From assembly GCA_030950825.1 (NCBI GenBank), contig JAUZQT010000165.1, positions 1-13,066 of the forward strand: DNA of 13,066 bases, read 5' to 3'. The position numbers and the translations under genes were made by a program. Below are positions 6,409 to 12,931 of this stretch, piece after piece. The stretch comes from Mariprofundaceae bacterium. GTDB taxonomy: Bacteria > Pseudomonadota > Zetaproteobacteria > Mariprofundales > Mariprofundaceae. Within the stretch, counting starts at the first letter, position 1, and each line of letters begins with the position of its first letter. The notes beneath the pieces are model-generated. The model made no database searches and had not been told where the DNA came from. It was given only the letters and a program-made list of their open reading frames with translations.

Positions 6409-6465
6409 GCATGGTTTTTCCACCCTGCAGTATTGAAACATTACCACAGAGTGGAAAAAACATGC
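6409..6465. repeat. Imperfect 19-bp inverted repeat between the direct repeats
   Basis: The left arm at 6409-6427 (GCATGGTTTTTCCACCCTG) and right arm at 6447-6465 (CAGAGTGGAAAAAACATGC) are reverse complements with two mismatches, around a 19-base centre. It could form a stem-loop or be a two-arm protein-binding site. There is no coding sequence in this 191-base gap between the EAL remnant and ubiK. Confidence 0.75.
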
Positions 6466-6470
6466 AAACA

Positions 6471-6490
6471 CGTTGTTTGTTTCATGTTAA
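6471..6490. repeat. 20-bp direct repeat, copy 2
   Basis: An exact second copy of CGTTGTTTGTTTCATGTTAA. It includes the candidate -35 box of the ubiK promoter, so it may have arisen by duplication of promoter DNA or serve as an operator. Confidence 0.85.
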
Positions 6491-6504
6491 GGGTGTTGTA
6501 GAAT
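6477..6504 (+). promoter_or_regulatory. Candidate promoter of ubiK-comM
   Basis: TTGTTT (-35, 6477-6482) and TAGAAT (-10, 6499-6504) with a 16-base spacer, about 22 bases before the GTG start. The -35 lies within direct-repeat copy 2. Confidence 0.5.
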
Positions 6505-6526
6505 AAATTTATAAGAGGAGGTCAGT

Positions 6527-6787
6527 GTGGCATCAAATCAGGTATTGGATGATATTTCAGAAAAAATAGCAGGTGGTTTACGGCTATTGGGTGGCGCGAA
6601 ACATGAAGCAGAAGCGCAAGTTCGTTCTGTTGTAGAGGGTGCGTTACAACAATTTGATGTGGTCACCGATGAACGCATGCAAGTGCAGGAAGCGATGTTA
6701 AAAAAGGCGCGCGATGATATGCAGGCTTTGGTGGAGCGTATCCAAGCATTGGAGAGCCGCATTAAAGAGCTTGAAAAAACGCAATAA
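6527..6787 (+). CDS. ubiK: UbiK/YqiC (BMFP-family) accessory factor
   Basis: A small coiled-coil protein of the UbiK/BMFP family, which in E. coli assists aerobic ubiquinone biosynthesis through UbiJ and associates with membranes. The 86 residues have the family layout: an N-terminal amphipathic stretch (about 1-25), a middle segment QVRSVVEGALQQFDVVTDER matching the conserved LxRLDLVxxEEF block, and a C-terminal heptad-rich coiled coil (about 54-84, VERIQALESRIKELEK). The start is GTG at 6527, placed just after AGGAGGT, a near-perfect ribosome-binding site. It is followed three bases later by comM, a pairing also seen in Pseudomonas and other proteobacteria. Confidence 0.85.
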   Translation: MASNQVLDDISEKIAGGLRLLGGAKHEAEAQVRSVVEGALQQFDVVTDERMQVQEAMLKKARDDMQALVERIQALESRIKELEKTQ

Positions 6788-6790
6788 GCG

Positions 6791-8299
6791 GTGTTAGCAC
6801 GGCTTTCTTCTGCTTCACTGCGTGGCTTGGATGCTGAGGCCGTTGATGTTGAAGTTGATTTATCACGCGGTCTACCATGTTGGAATATGGTGGGCTTGGC
6901 AGATGCTTCGGTGCGAGAAGCGCGTGATCGTGTGCGCTCAGCGCTACTCAATTCGAACTTTGAATTTCCATTAAGCCATATTACCGTCAATTTGGCACCT
7001 GCCGATACCCGAAAATACGGATCGCATTTTGATTTGCCTGTTGCGGTTGGTTTGCTGTGGGCATCGGGTCAAATTCCACATCTTCAACAGCCTCCATTTT
7101 TATTGGGGGAGCTAGCACTGGATGGGCGGCTGAATCCTGTTTCTGGTATATTGCCATTGATTATGTTCGCCCATCAACAGGGCTTTGATGCTGTGATTGT
7201 GCCGCAAGCCAATGCTGAAGAGGCTGCTATATTTGAAGGACTAAATATATTCGTAGCAGAATCATTATTGCAAGTAGCGGCACACTTATCAGGGCAATCT
7301 TGTTTGAATCGTTGCGATGCCAGTGATATGCAAACACCACCCAGTCAGCCTACTTCTTTGCCTGATATGGCGGATGTTCACGGTCAACAGCAAGCGCGGC
7401 GAGCTTTGGAGATTGCCGCTGCTGGTGGACATCATTTATTAATGAGTGGCCCTCCAGGTGTTGGTAAAAGTATGTTGGCAGCTCGTTTGCCAAGTATCTT
7501 GCCGCCATTAATGATGCAGGAGCGATTGCAGGTGGCGCGCATCTATAGCGTTGCAGGTGAAATTGGGCGATCACCAGTGTCCGCAATACCGCCCTTTCGT
7601 TCCCCGCATCATTCTGCTTCTGATGTTGCCTTGATTGGTGGTGGCAGTATGCCAAAACCAGGTGAAGTCTCTAAATCGCATAATGGTGTTTTGTTTTTGG
7701 ATGAGTTGCCAGAATATAAGCGCCAAGTGTTAGAAGTATTACGTCAGCCCTTGGAAAATGGAGAGGTTTGCATTGCGCGAGCAGCGGATACCTTATCTTT
7801 CCCCGCGAAATTCCAATTATTGGCAGCAATGAATCCATGCCCGTGTGGCTATCTGGGGCACCCCACACATCCTTGTCGTTGCAGCGATGCCCAAGTTCGG
7901 CGGTATCGAGATCGTATATCAGGCCCTCTATTGGATCGTTTTGACTTACGTATTCATATTCCTCCAGTTGAGCAAGAGGCATTAATGGGCATGCAGGCGG
8001 GTGAGTCATCGGCGGTTGTTGCACAGCGTGTGCAAGCTGCAAGGCTGGTTCAATATAAAAGGCAGGGGGAAGGTATTGTGAATGCTCGTTTGCAGCCAAC
8101 TGCTTTGGAACAGTGCGCTAAGCCTGATGTGGCTGGTGAGAAATTATTAAATACGGCGATGAGCCGCTTCGCTCTTTCAGCGCGCTCCTACCATCGAATT
8201 CTTAAAGTTGCGCGCACAGTGGCAGATTTGGCAGGAGAGTCGGCCATTTCCAGTGTGCATATTGCTGAAGCATTGCAATATCGTGGTGATGAGCTTTGA
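6791..8299 (+). CDS. comM: YifB/ComM-family AAA+ ATPase (Mg-chelatase-like)
   Basis: ComM is a hexameric helicase that drives branch migration during integration of incoming DNA in natural transformation; YifB homologues also occur in species not known to be competent. N-terminal Lon-protease-like domain (about 1-165) with GLPCWNMVGLADASVREARD and ITVNLAPAD; AAA+ Mg-chelatase domain with Walker A GPPGVGKS (220-227), RSPHHSASDVALIGGG, Walker B GVLFLDELPEY (299-309), the Cys-rich segment NPCPCGY...CRC (cysteines 350, 352, 362, 364) and sensor GPLLDRFDLRIHIPP; C-terminal lid with SARSYHRILKVARTVADL. 502 residues is typical. The start is GTG at 6791 with no clear ribosome-binding site, so it probably depends on translation of ubiK just upstream. 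Confidence 0.95.
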   Translation: MLARLSSASLRGLDAEAVDVEVDLSRGLPCWNMVGLADASVREARDRVRSALLNSNFEFPLSHITVNLAPADTRKYGSHFDLPVAVGLLWASGQIPHLQQPPFLLGELALDGRLNPVSGILPLIMFAHQQGFDAVIVPQANAEEAAIFEGLNIFVAESLLQVAAHLSGQSCLNRCDASDMQTPPSQPTSLPDMADVHGQQQARRALEIAAAGGHHLLMSGPPGVGKSMLAARLPSILPPLMMQERLQVARIYSVAGEIGRSPVSAIPPFRSPHHSASDVALIGGGSMPKPGEVSKSHNGVLFLDELPEYKRQVLEVLRQPLENGEVCIARAADTLSFPAKFQLLAAMNPCPCGYLGHPTHPCRCSDAQVRRYRDRISGPLLDRFDLRIHIPPVEQEALMGMQAGESSAVVAQRVQAARLVQYKRQGEGIVNARLQPTALEQCAKPDVAGEKLLNTAMSRFALSARSYHRILKVARTVADLAGESAISSVHIAEALQYRGDEL

Positions 8300-8504
8300 T
8301 TACTTGCAACACTCGTCAGGGGAATTGAATCGCAGGCGCATCATGGAAGAACCTCCTGCCGATTTTGCATCGGTGGAACACATCTCAACCAATGGGGTAA
8401 TCAACCAAACAGTCGTTTTCCATTGCTTTCCAAAAACTTTTTTGACAATGCTTGGCTGTGAGTGCCCAAGCTAGACGTTGTAAATTAGCCATTTTTTGAA
8501 GGTC
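8300..8504. other. Convergent intergenic region between comM and the glycosyltransferase
   Basis: No recognisable gene. It holds a 6-bp hairpin GCTTGG/CCAAGC at about 8450-8471 and a complementary A/T stretch CAAAAACTTTTTTG, which might help end transcription, but neither is a convincing intrinsic terminator. Two short frames are open: plus 8289-8474 (61 codons, overlapping the comM end) and minus 8385-8492 (35 codons, just after the glycosyltransferase stop). Neither has a ribosome-binding site or a recognised product. Confidence 0.4.
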
Positions 8505-9764
8505 TCAGGTGTTTTTTAGTGGCGTTATAATGCAGGGTGGGGCATTTTTTGCTTCGATCCAACGCGACATAAACTCTGTGCTGCGATGGTGGTGGTGGTT
8601 CAGCATTTGTCCTGTGAAATTATTCAGGCGATGCACTTCCAGTTTTTCCATGACATCTATAATACGTTCAATGAACGCCCTGCCATTTTTCACTGGGTCA
8701 AAAAGAACAGCTGAAATATTCGATGCATGTTTTTGAGCTTGCTGCCAGCGCACAGCATCTTCATGCAACTGCACCGCAGCATCTGCAAAGCCTTGGGCAT
8801 CATCAACAACATGCCCACACCATGGCAGGCCACCCGTCATGCCTTCAGCTCCGACAGACGTTGTTACACTGGGTGTACCAGCAAGCATGGCATCAGCAAG
8901 CTTGCCTTTAATGCCAGCCCCAAAACGCAGTGGCGCTAGACACACGCGTGCTTTTGCCATCACGTCAAGCGCATCATCGGCTCGCCCTAAAATATAAAAA
9001 CCCTCTTTGGGCTGATGCAAAGCGCTTGCTTTGGGCGGTGTGTATGCGCCGTAAATATGCAATTGAGCATTGGGAAGCTGGGCGCGAATCAACGGCCAGA
9101 TCACTTGCTTAAGCCATAATACAGCATCCCAATTGGGCGCATGGCGAAAGTTCCCTATGGTCATAAAGTGCTGGCGTTCAGAAAATTCTGGAACTTTTTT
9201 CTCAAATGGCTGCAGCATGAAAGGGCATAAATGCAGAATTTCTTTAGGCACATGAAAGTAATTTTTTAAGACCACCATTTCATAATCTGAAATTAACAAT
9301 GATATATCCGAGCGATAAATTGCGGCAATTTCACGCTTGGCAAGCACGCTATATAAATATACCTTATTGGGTTCTAGGGCAACGGCTTGGCTTCGTTTAC
9401 TGTGCTGCTGCCGCGCTTCTCTTAAGCAGTGCAGGTCTACTGTTTCAATCATACGCAATGCTTGCGGACAATGCTTCGCCACACGCCAGCCAAACTGCTC
9501 TTCCATCATAAAGCGATCAAAAAGAACAATATTTGGATTTATATTGCGAACAAAGGCATCAAAACGGCAATCATTGACGGCTATTTCGGATGTTTGCACG
9601 CCCAAAACACTCAAATCTTCACTGTATTCTGTAGGCTGTGCTGGACTGCCGATATGCACCTGCCAGCCCTGCGCTAGAAACAAGCGGATCAATTCCATCA
9701 TGCGCACACCTGATCCTGTTGATTTCGGCTCAGGTAATACATATGCAATGATTAAGACCTTCAT
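8505..9764 (-). CDS. Glycosyltransferase family 4 (GT-B fold)
   Basis: A sugar transferase, probably acting on a cell-surface polysaccharide, lipopolysaccharide or glycan; donor and acceptor are unknown. The N-terminal lobe begins MKVLIIAYVLPEPKSTGSGV, with a GSG loop typical of the GT4 acceptor domain. The C-terminal donor lobe starts near FMTIGNFRHAPNWDAVLWL and includes LHIYGAYTP, GFYILGRADD, VCLAPLRFGAGIKGKLADAM and GTPSVTTSVGAEGM, the nucleotide-sugar binding core with the E-x7-E region partly altered. 419 residues from the MKVL start. A GTG at 9794 would add ten residues, but MKVLI fits the family start; neither has a clear ribosome-binding site. The gene stands alone, and the C-terminus has a run of four His. 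Confidence 0.88.
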   Translation of the reverse strand: MKVLIIAYVLPEPKSTGSGVRMMELIRLFLAQGWQVHIGSPAQPTEYSEDLSVLGVQTSEIAVNDCRFDAFVRNINPNIVLFDRFMMEEQFGWRVAKHCPQALRMIETVDLHCLREARQQHSKRSQAVALEPNKVYLYSVLAKREIAAIYRSDISLLISDYEMVVLKNYFHVPKEILHLCPFMLQPFEKKVPEFSERQHFMTIGNFRHAPNWDAVLWLKQVIWPLIRAQLPNAQLHIYGAYTPPKASALHQPKEGFYILGRADDALDVMAKARVCLAPLRFGAGIKGKLADAMLAGTPSVTTSVGAEGMTGGLPWCGHVVDDAQGFADAAVQLHEDAVRWQQAQKHASNISAVLFDPVKNGRAFIERIIDVMEKLEVHRLNNFTGQMLNHHHHRSTEFMSRWIEAKNAPPCIITPLKNT

Positions 9765-9851
9765 GTATGTATTGTAACCATTCAGCATGCTCACAATGTG
9801 CTCAGCTGGCCTCTGAAAAGCGTCATTCCCAAGCGCCTGTATTGGAAATCC

Positions 9852-9888
9852 ATTATAACCTAGATCCTCAATACAAGCACTTGAGGAT
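9852..9888 (-). promoter_or_regulatory. TATAAT box and hairpin upstream of the glycosyltransferase
   Basis: A consensus -10 TATAAT on the minus strand (9852-9857) lies about 88 bases before the MKVL start, but no good -35 is found at 16-18 bases. Just upstream, ATCCTCAA (9864-9871) and TTGAGGAT (9881-9888) form an 8-bp hairpin with a 9-base loop. The hairpin could instead belong to the end of the DUF493 transcript. Confidence 0.3.
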
Positions 9889-9948
9889 GACGAATTAAAC
9901 GGGCATGTCGAATAAAATCAATAGTGAGCTTAATAGTTATCATATATA

Positions 9949-10215
9949 TTACAACACCATTCGCACATCATGATGGGCTGACAGCTCGCGATAAAGATCA
10001 TCCAATTGCGCACGACTTTCAGCTTGAAAGGTGATGGTAATGGCAAGGTACTTCCCTGTCTTACTGAGCCTCGATTGCACAGCATCCCGTTGCAAGTTGG
10101 CGATATGTTTGCGCGCAATGATCAATATATTATCTTCAAAGGCATCATGATGAATACCCATGACTTTAAGTGGAAACTTGCAGGGGAATGTAAGTAAAGT
10201 TTCTTTATCGCTCAT
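9949..10215 (-). CDS. ybeD: DUF493/YbeD-family protein
   Basis: A small ferredoxin-like-fold protein of the UPF0250 family; in E. coli ybeD sits near lipB-lipA, but its biochemical role is not settled. The 88 residues match: LLTFPCKFPLKVMG at the N-terminus, KTGKYLAITITFQAESRAQLD for the second strand-helix unit, and the C-terminal DVRMVL that ends almost all members. The start used is the ATG at 10215 (MSDKETLL), by comparison with the family; an in-frame ATG at 10233 is possible, and neither has a strong ribosome-binding site. It is divergent from rpsT; no lip genes are adjacent here. Confidence 0.85.
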   Translation of the reverse strand: MSDKETLLTFPCKFPLKVMGIHHDAFEDNILIIARKHIANLQRDAVQSRLSKTGKYLAITITFQAESRAQLDDLYRELSAHHDVRMVL

Positions 10216-10258
10216 GGGCAAGAATACTATCATGATTCCAGTCCACAGTATCCAATCA

Positions 10259-10286
10259 TTGACAAATATTATCGCGGCGCTACATT
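10259..10286 (+). promoter_or_regulatory. Promoter of rpsT
   Basis: A consensus -35 TTGACA (10259-10264), 16-base spacer and TACATT (10281-10286), followed by the GC-rich CGCGAC. The expected leader is about 50 bases. A GC-rich discriminator suits growth-rate or stringent control of a ribosomal protein gene. Confidence 0.6.
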
Positions 10287-10343
10287 CGCGACTCATTTTT
10301 GACTGTTCCGTGTAGACAAGCATGGCAACAAGGGGTAACAATA

Positions 10344-10607
10344 GTGGCTAATCATGTATCATCATTGAAGCGTGCGCGTCAGGATCTTAAAAAACGCGCA
10401 TTAAATCGTTCACAGCGCTCTACTATGCGTACAGCCGTGAAAAAATTGGAAGTTGCAATTGCCGATGGCGATAAAAATGCCGCGAATGTCGCATTGAAAG
10501 CGGCTGTTTCTATGATTGATCGTGCTGGCGGCAAGCGTTTGATTCATGCCAAACAAGCATCACGCCGTGTATCACGCTTAAATGCACACGTGAAAGCAAT
10601 GGCCTAA
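10344..10607 (+). CDS. rpsT: 30S ribosomal protein S20
   Basis: S20 is a primary 16S rRNA-binding protein of the small subunit. It begins (M)ANHVSSLKRARQDLKKRALN, has RSTMRTAVKKLEVAI, and ends with the basic helix GGKRLIHAKQASRRVSRLNA. 87 residues is the usual length. The start is GTG at 10344, eight bases after AGGGG; the open frame extends upstream to 10299 but those residues are not S20-like. In E. coli rpsT begins with the weak codon TTG and is autoregulated at translation, so the non-ATG start may reflect similar control. It is monocistronic or nearly so: own promoter upstream and strong terminator downstream. Confidence 0.97.
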   Translation: MANHVSSLKRARQDLKKRALNRSQRSTMRTAVKKLEVAIADGDKNAANVALKAAVSMIDRAGGKRLIHAKQASRRVSRLNAHVKAMA

Positions 10608-10608
10608 C

Positions 10609-10631
10609 GTTTAAAAAACGTTTTTTTAAAC
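10609..10631 (+). repeat. A/T-rich inverted repeat after rpsT
   Basis: GTTTAAAAAA and TTTTTTTAAAC flank CG just after the rpsT stop and form a near-perfect palindrome. It may protect the mRNA 3' end or act as a weak first stop signal. Confidence 0.45.
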
Positions 10632-10642
10632 CGTTCTTTTGA

Positions 10643-10676
10643 AGCCTGCCTAACGATTGTTAGGTAGGCTTTTTTT
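10643..10676 (+). terminator. Rho-independent terminator of rpsT
   Basis: AGCCTGCCTAAC (10643-10654) and GTTAGGTAGGCT (10659-10670) form a 12-bp stem with one G-T pair and a GATT tetraloop, followed directly by seven T residues. Confidence 0.95.
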
Positions 10677-10708
10677 ATGATCCCTACAAAGGGAAAGGGA
10701 GGATTTCA

Positions 10709-11311
10709 ATGTTTGTTGCCGATTTATTGCGCCATGGCGAACTGCTGGGCGGCATAAAATATCGCGGTCATATTGAAGGAAAACTCAGTAGCAAAGGCCT
10801 GCGTCAAATGGATGATGTTTGGAAAAAGATTTGCCATGATATTGATCTGATCATCAGCTCACCATTATCACGTTGTGCTGATCCAGCCCAGCGCTGGGCC
10901 AAACAGAAAAATATTCCATGCATCATTGATGCGCGCATCATCGAAATGCATTATGGGCAATGGGAAGGCCTCAGTCATGACGACATTGAAGCGGCTTTCC
11001 CAGGCAGCTTGCAGCAGTGGAGAGAAGATCCAACGGGCATGCGCCCACCAGATGGCGAATCACCCGAAGAGCTACAGGTAAGAGTTGTTGGTTTTTGGCA
11101 AGACATATGCCGAACATATAAGGGGAAACGTGCATGCATTGTAGGGCATTCAGGTAGTATCCGCATGTTAATCGCCCATATTCAACAGCAAAGCATTGCG
11201 CATACACGCAATATCGACATGCCCTATGCTTGCTGGAGCCGCGCTGAACACCAGCACGAGCAGAGCAAAATGCTATTTATCCATAAGACAAGTTCCTGCA
11301 GTCATGCCTAA
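10709..11311 (+). CDS. Histidine phosphatase family protein (CobC/phosphoglycerate-mutase-like)
   Basis: A phosphatase of the branch that uses a phospho-histidine intermediate. The catalytic motif LLRHGE contains Arg8 and His9; Arg55 is in SPLSRC; the acid residue is Glu79 in IIEMHYGQWEG; His147 is in IVGHSGSIR. All four core residues are present, so it should be active. The pattern MHYGQWEG and the C-terminal CWSRAEHQ resemble alpha-ribazole phosphatase (CobC), the last steps of cobalamin synthesis, but no other cobalamin gene is in view and the family is broad, so the substrate is left open. ATG at 10709 with GGGAGG upstream. The last eight bases overlap the next gene, indicating an operon with the tRNA-modification genes. 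No convincing promoter lies between the rpsT terminator and this gene. Confidence 0.87.
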   Translation: MFVADLLRHGELLGGIKYRGHIEGKLSSKGLRQMDDVWKKICHDIDLIISSPLSRCADPAQRWAKQKNIPCIIDARIIEMHYGQWEGLSHDDIEAAFPGSLQQWREDPTGMRPPDGESPEELQVRVVGFWQDICRTYKGKRACIVGHSGSIRMLIAHIQQQSIAHTRNIDMPYACWSRAEHQHEQSKMLFIHKTSSCSHA

Positions 11312-12356
11312 GAAGCATACGGATGTATTGATTATTGGGGCGGGCTTAGCAGGCTCACTATTGGCATGGCGCTTGTTGCAGACAGGTCAAAAAATACAAC
11401 TGATTCACCATCCAAGCATAACTTCGGCATCGCGTGTTGCAGCGGGGCTTATCAACCCTGTCACAGGGCAGCGTTTGGTTTTACAAAAAAACATCGATCA
11501 ACTTCTGGCTTCCGCGCATCAACTTTATCGACAGCTTGGCGAAGAATTCAATCAGCCATTTTTCTTCAAAAAAACAATGCTTCGCACATTACAAAGCAAG
11601 AAAGATCAGGCCGCGTGGAAAAAACGCCAGCGTGACCCTCGCTATCAATCTTATTTAAGCAATATGGAGCCGTCGCAGTGCGAAGGGCAACAAACTGTGA
11701 TTCAACAGCATCAAACGGGGTATTTGGATACCAATACTCTGCTCAATAGCTTGCATCGCTACTTCCAGCAGAAGCAAAGCATGCATTCATTGGTATTTGA
11801 CAGTCATGACCTTCAGATACATCACGATCATATTGTATGGCAAGAAATCAGAGCCTCACAACTTATTCTTTGCCAAGGCTGGCGTGGAATGCACTGCAAT
11901 TTTTTCTCTTATTTGCCATTTCAGCCAGCAAAAGGTGAAATTTTAACCTTATCGACAAGCGATATACTGCCCAAACACATCATCCATCAGGGTAAGTGGC
12001 TACTTCCCTTGAATCACAAAGCATTCAAGCTTGGCGCGACCTATCAACATCAAAATATCGATGAAAAGCCTAGCGAAGCAGGCAAACAAGAACTTCTCAA
12101 AGCGTTAATATCTATGGGCATGGCGCAGAAAAACATCACACTCAAACAACATCAAGCAGGCATACGCCCCAATACTTTGGATAAACAGCCCTTTCTCGGC
12201 ATGCATCCGAAATACCCCAGTATCGGAATATTTAATGGCTTCGGATCCAAAGGGTCATTGTTGATTCCATGGTATGCACAACGTATGGCGCAGTATTTAG
12301 AGCATCAAACCCCATTGCCTAGCCATGCCGATATTCAGCGATTTTCATGCGCTTGA
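11304..12356 (+). CDS. FAD-dependent oxidoreductase of the DAO family, MnmC oxidase-domain-like
   Basis: Likely oxidatively removes the carboxymethyl group from cmnm5(s2)U34 in tRNA to give nm5(s2)U, the job of the C-terminal domain of E. coli MnmC. Dinucleotide-binding motif VLIIGAGLAGSLLAWRL (8-24); SRVAAGLINPVTGQRL (43-58), a signature shared by MnmC oxidase and related glycine-oxidase-like proteins; C-terminal QAGIRPNTLDKQPFLG and IGIFNGFGSKGSLLIPW, matching the flavin-contacting end. 350 residues, no methyltransferase domain attached. The ATG at 11304 overlaps the phosphatase stop (ATGCCTAA); the longer frame to 11196 is not family-like. The stop overlaps the MnmM start by ten bases. That pairing is the main basis for the assignment; by sequence alone it could be another DAO-family amine oxidase. 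Confidence 0.75.
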   Translation: MPKKHTDVLIIGAGLAGSLLAWRLLQTGQKIQLIHHPSITSASRVAAGLINPVTGQRLVLQKNIDQLLASAHQLYRQLGEEFNQPFFFKKTMLRTLQSKKDQAAWKKRQRDPRYQSYLSNMEPSQCEGQQTVIQQHQTGYLDTNTLLNSLHRYFQQKQSMHSLVFDSHDLQIHHDHIVWQEIRASQLILCQGWRGMHCNFFSYLPFQPAKGEILTLSTSDILPKHIIHQGKWLLPLNHKAFKLGATYQHQNIDEKPSEAGKQELLKALISMGMAQKNITLKQHQAGIRPNTLDKQPFLGMHPKYPSIGIFNGFGSKGSLLIPWYAQRMAQYLEHQTPLPSHADIQRFSCA

Positions 12357-12925
12357 CGGAGCAAGTTCATCAACACTTACAGTACACCTTGAAGGCTGGC
12401 GATGTCGCTGTTGATGCGACCGCAGGCAATGGACATGACACCTTATTTTTAAGCCAATGCGTCGGAAAGGCAGGGCATATCTTTGCCTTTGATGTACAGC
12501 TTCAGGCTCTTGAAGCTGCTTCTTTAAAGCTGCAAGAAAGCAATGCTCCAGCAGCCACCACATGGCTTCATTCAGGCCATGAACACATGCTTCAACGTAT
12601 CCCAAAAAGCCTGCACGGGAAGATCAAGGCAATCACCTTTAACCTTGGCTATTTACCACACACCGATAAAAGCATGACAACGAAGCCTGAAACAACGCTC
12701 ACCGCACTAAAAGCAGCGACATGCATACTGGCAGATGGTGGAACACTCTCTATTCTAGCATATACAGGGCACGATGGCGGACGCGAAGAAGCTGAAGCCG
12801 TCAAGTTGTGGTGTAAGACATTGAATAATCACTTTGATGTTCGTATTCATATCCCAGACAACACGCGATCTTCACCACCTGAATGGATTTGCATGGTGAA
12901 AGAGGGTGCATCAAATGGACTCTAA
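12347..12925 (+). CDS. mnmM: YtqB/MnmM-family tRNA 5-aminomethyl-(2-thio)uridine methyltransferase
   Basis: A class I SAM-dependent methyltransferase. Bacillus MnmM (YtqB) methylates nm5s2U34 to mnm5s2U34 in tRNAs for Lys, Glu and Gln. SAM motif I VDATAGNGHDTLFL (22-35), acidic end of strand 2 in FAFDVQ (Asp49), the family signature FNLGYLPHTDKSMTTKPETT (98-117), YTGHDGGREE (139-148) and a C-terminal PPEWICMVKE. These blocks are specific to the YtqB family, not to the unrelated methyltransferase domain of MnmC. 192 residues is normal. It starts inside the end of the oxidoreductase gene (ten-base overlap), implying coupled production. Followed seven bases later by a group II intron in the opposite orientation. 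Confidence 0.88.
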   Translation: MRLTEQVHQHLQYTLKAGDVAVDATAGNGHDTLFLSQCVGKAGHIFAFDVQLQALEAASLKLQESNAPAATTWLHSGHEHMLQRIPKSLHGKIKAITFNLGYLPHTDKSMTTKPETTLTALKAATCILADGGTLSILAYTGHDGGREEAEAVKLWCKTLNNHFDVRIHIPDNTRSSPPEWICMVKEGASNGL

Positions 12926-12931
12926 AAAACG

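Noticed and set aside
6386..6490. CRISPR-like array
   Set aside because: Only two repeat copies, with a structured inverted repeat between them rather than spacers, and no cas genes.
8289..8474. Plus-strand 61-codon frame overlapping the end of comM
   Set aside because: No ribosome-binding site, no recognised family, and it overlaps comM out of frame.
8526..8532. Plus-strand TATAAT-like box inside the 3' end of the glycosyltransferase
   Set aside because: No -35 at a proper distance and no plus-strand gene downstream.
10299..10343. Upstream extension of the S20 frame
   Set aside because: These residues are not S20-like, while the GTG at 10344 follows AGGGG and gives the standard N-terminus.
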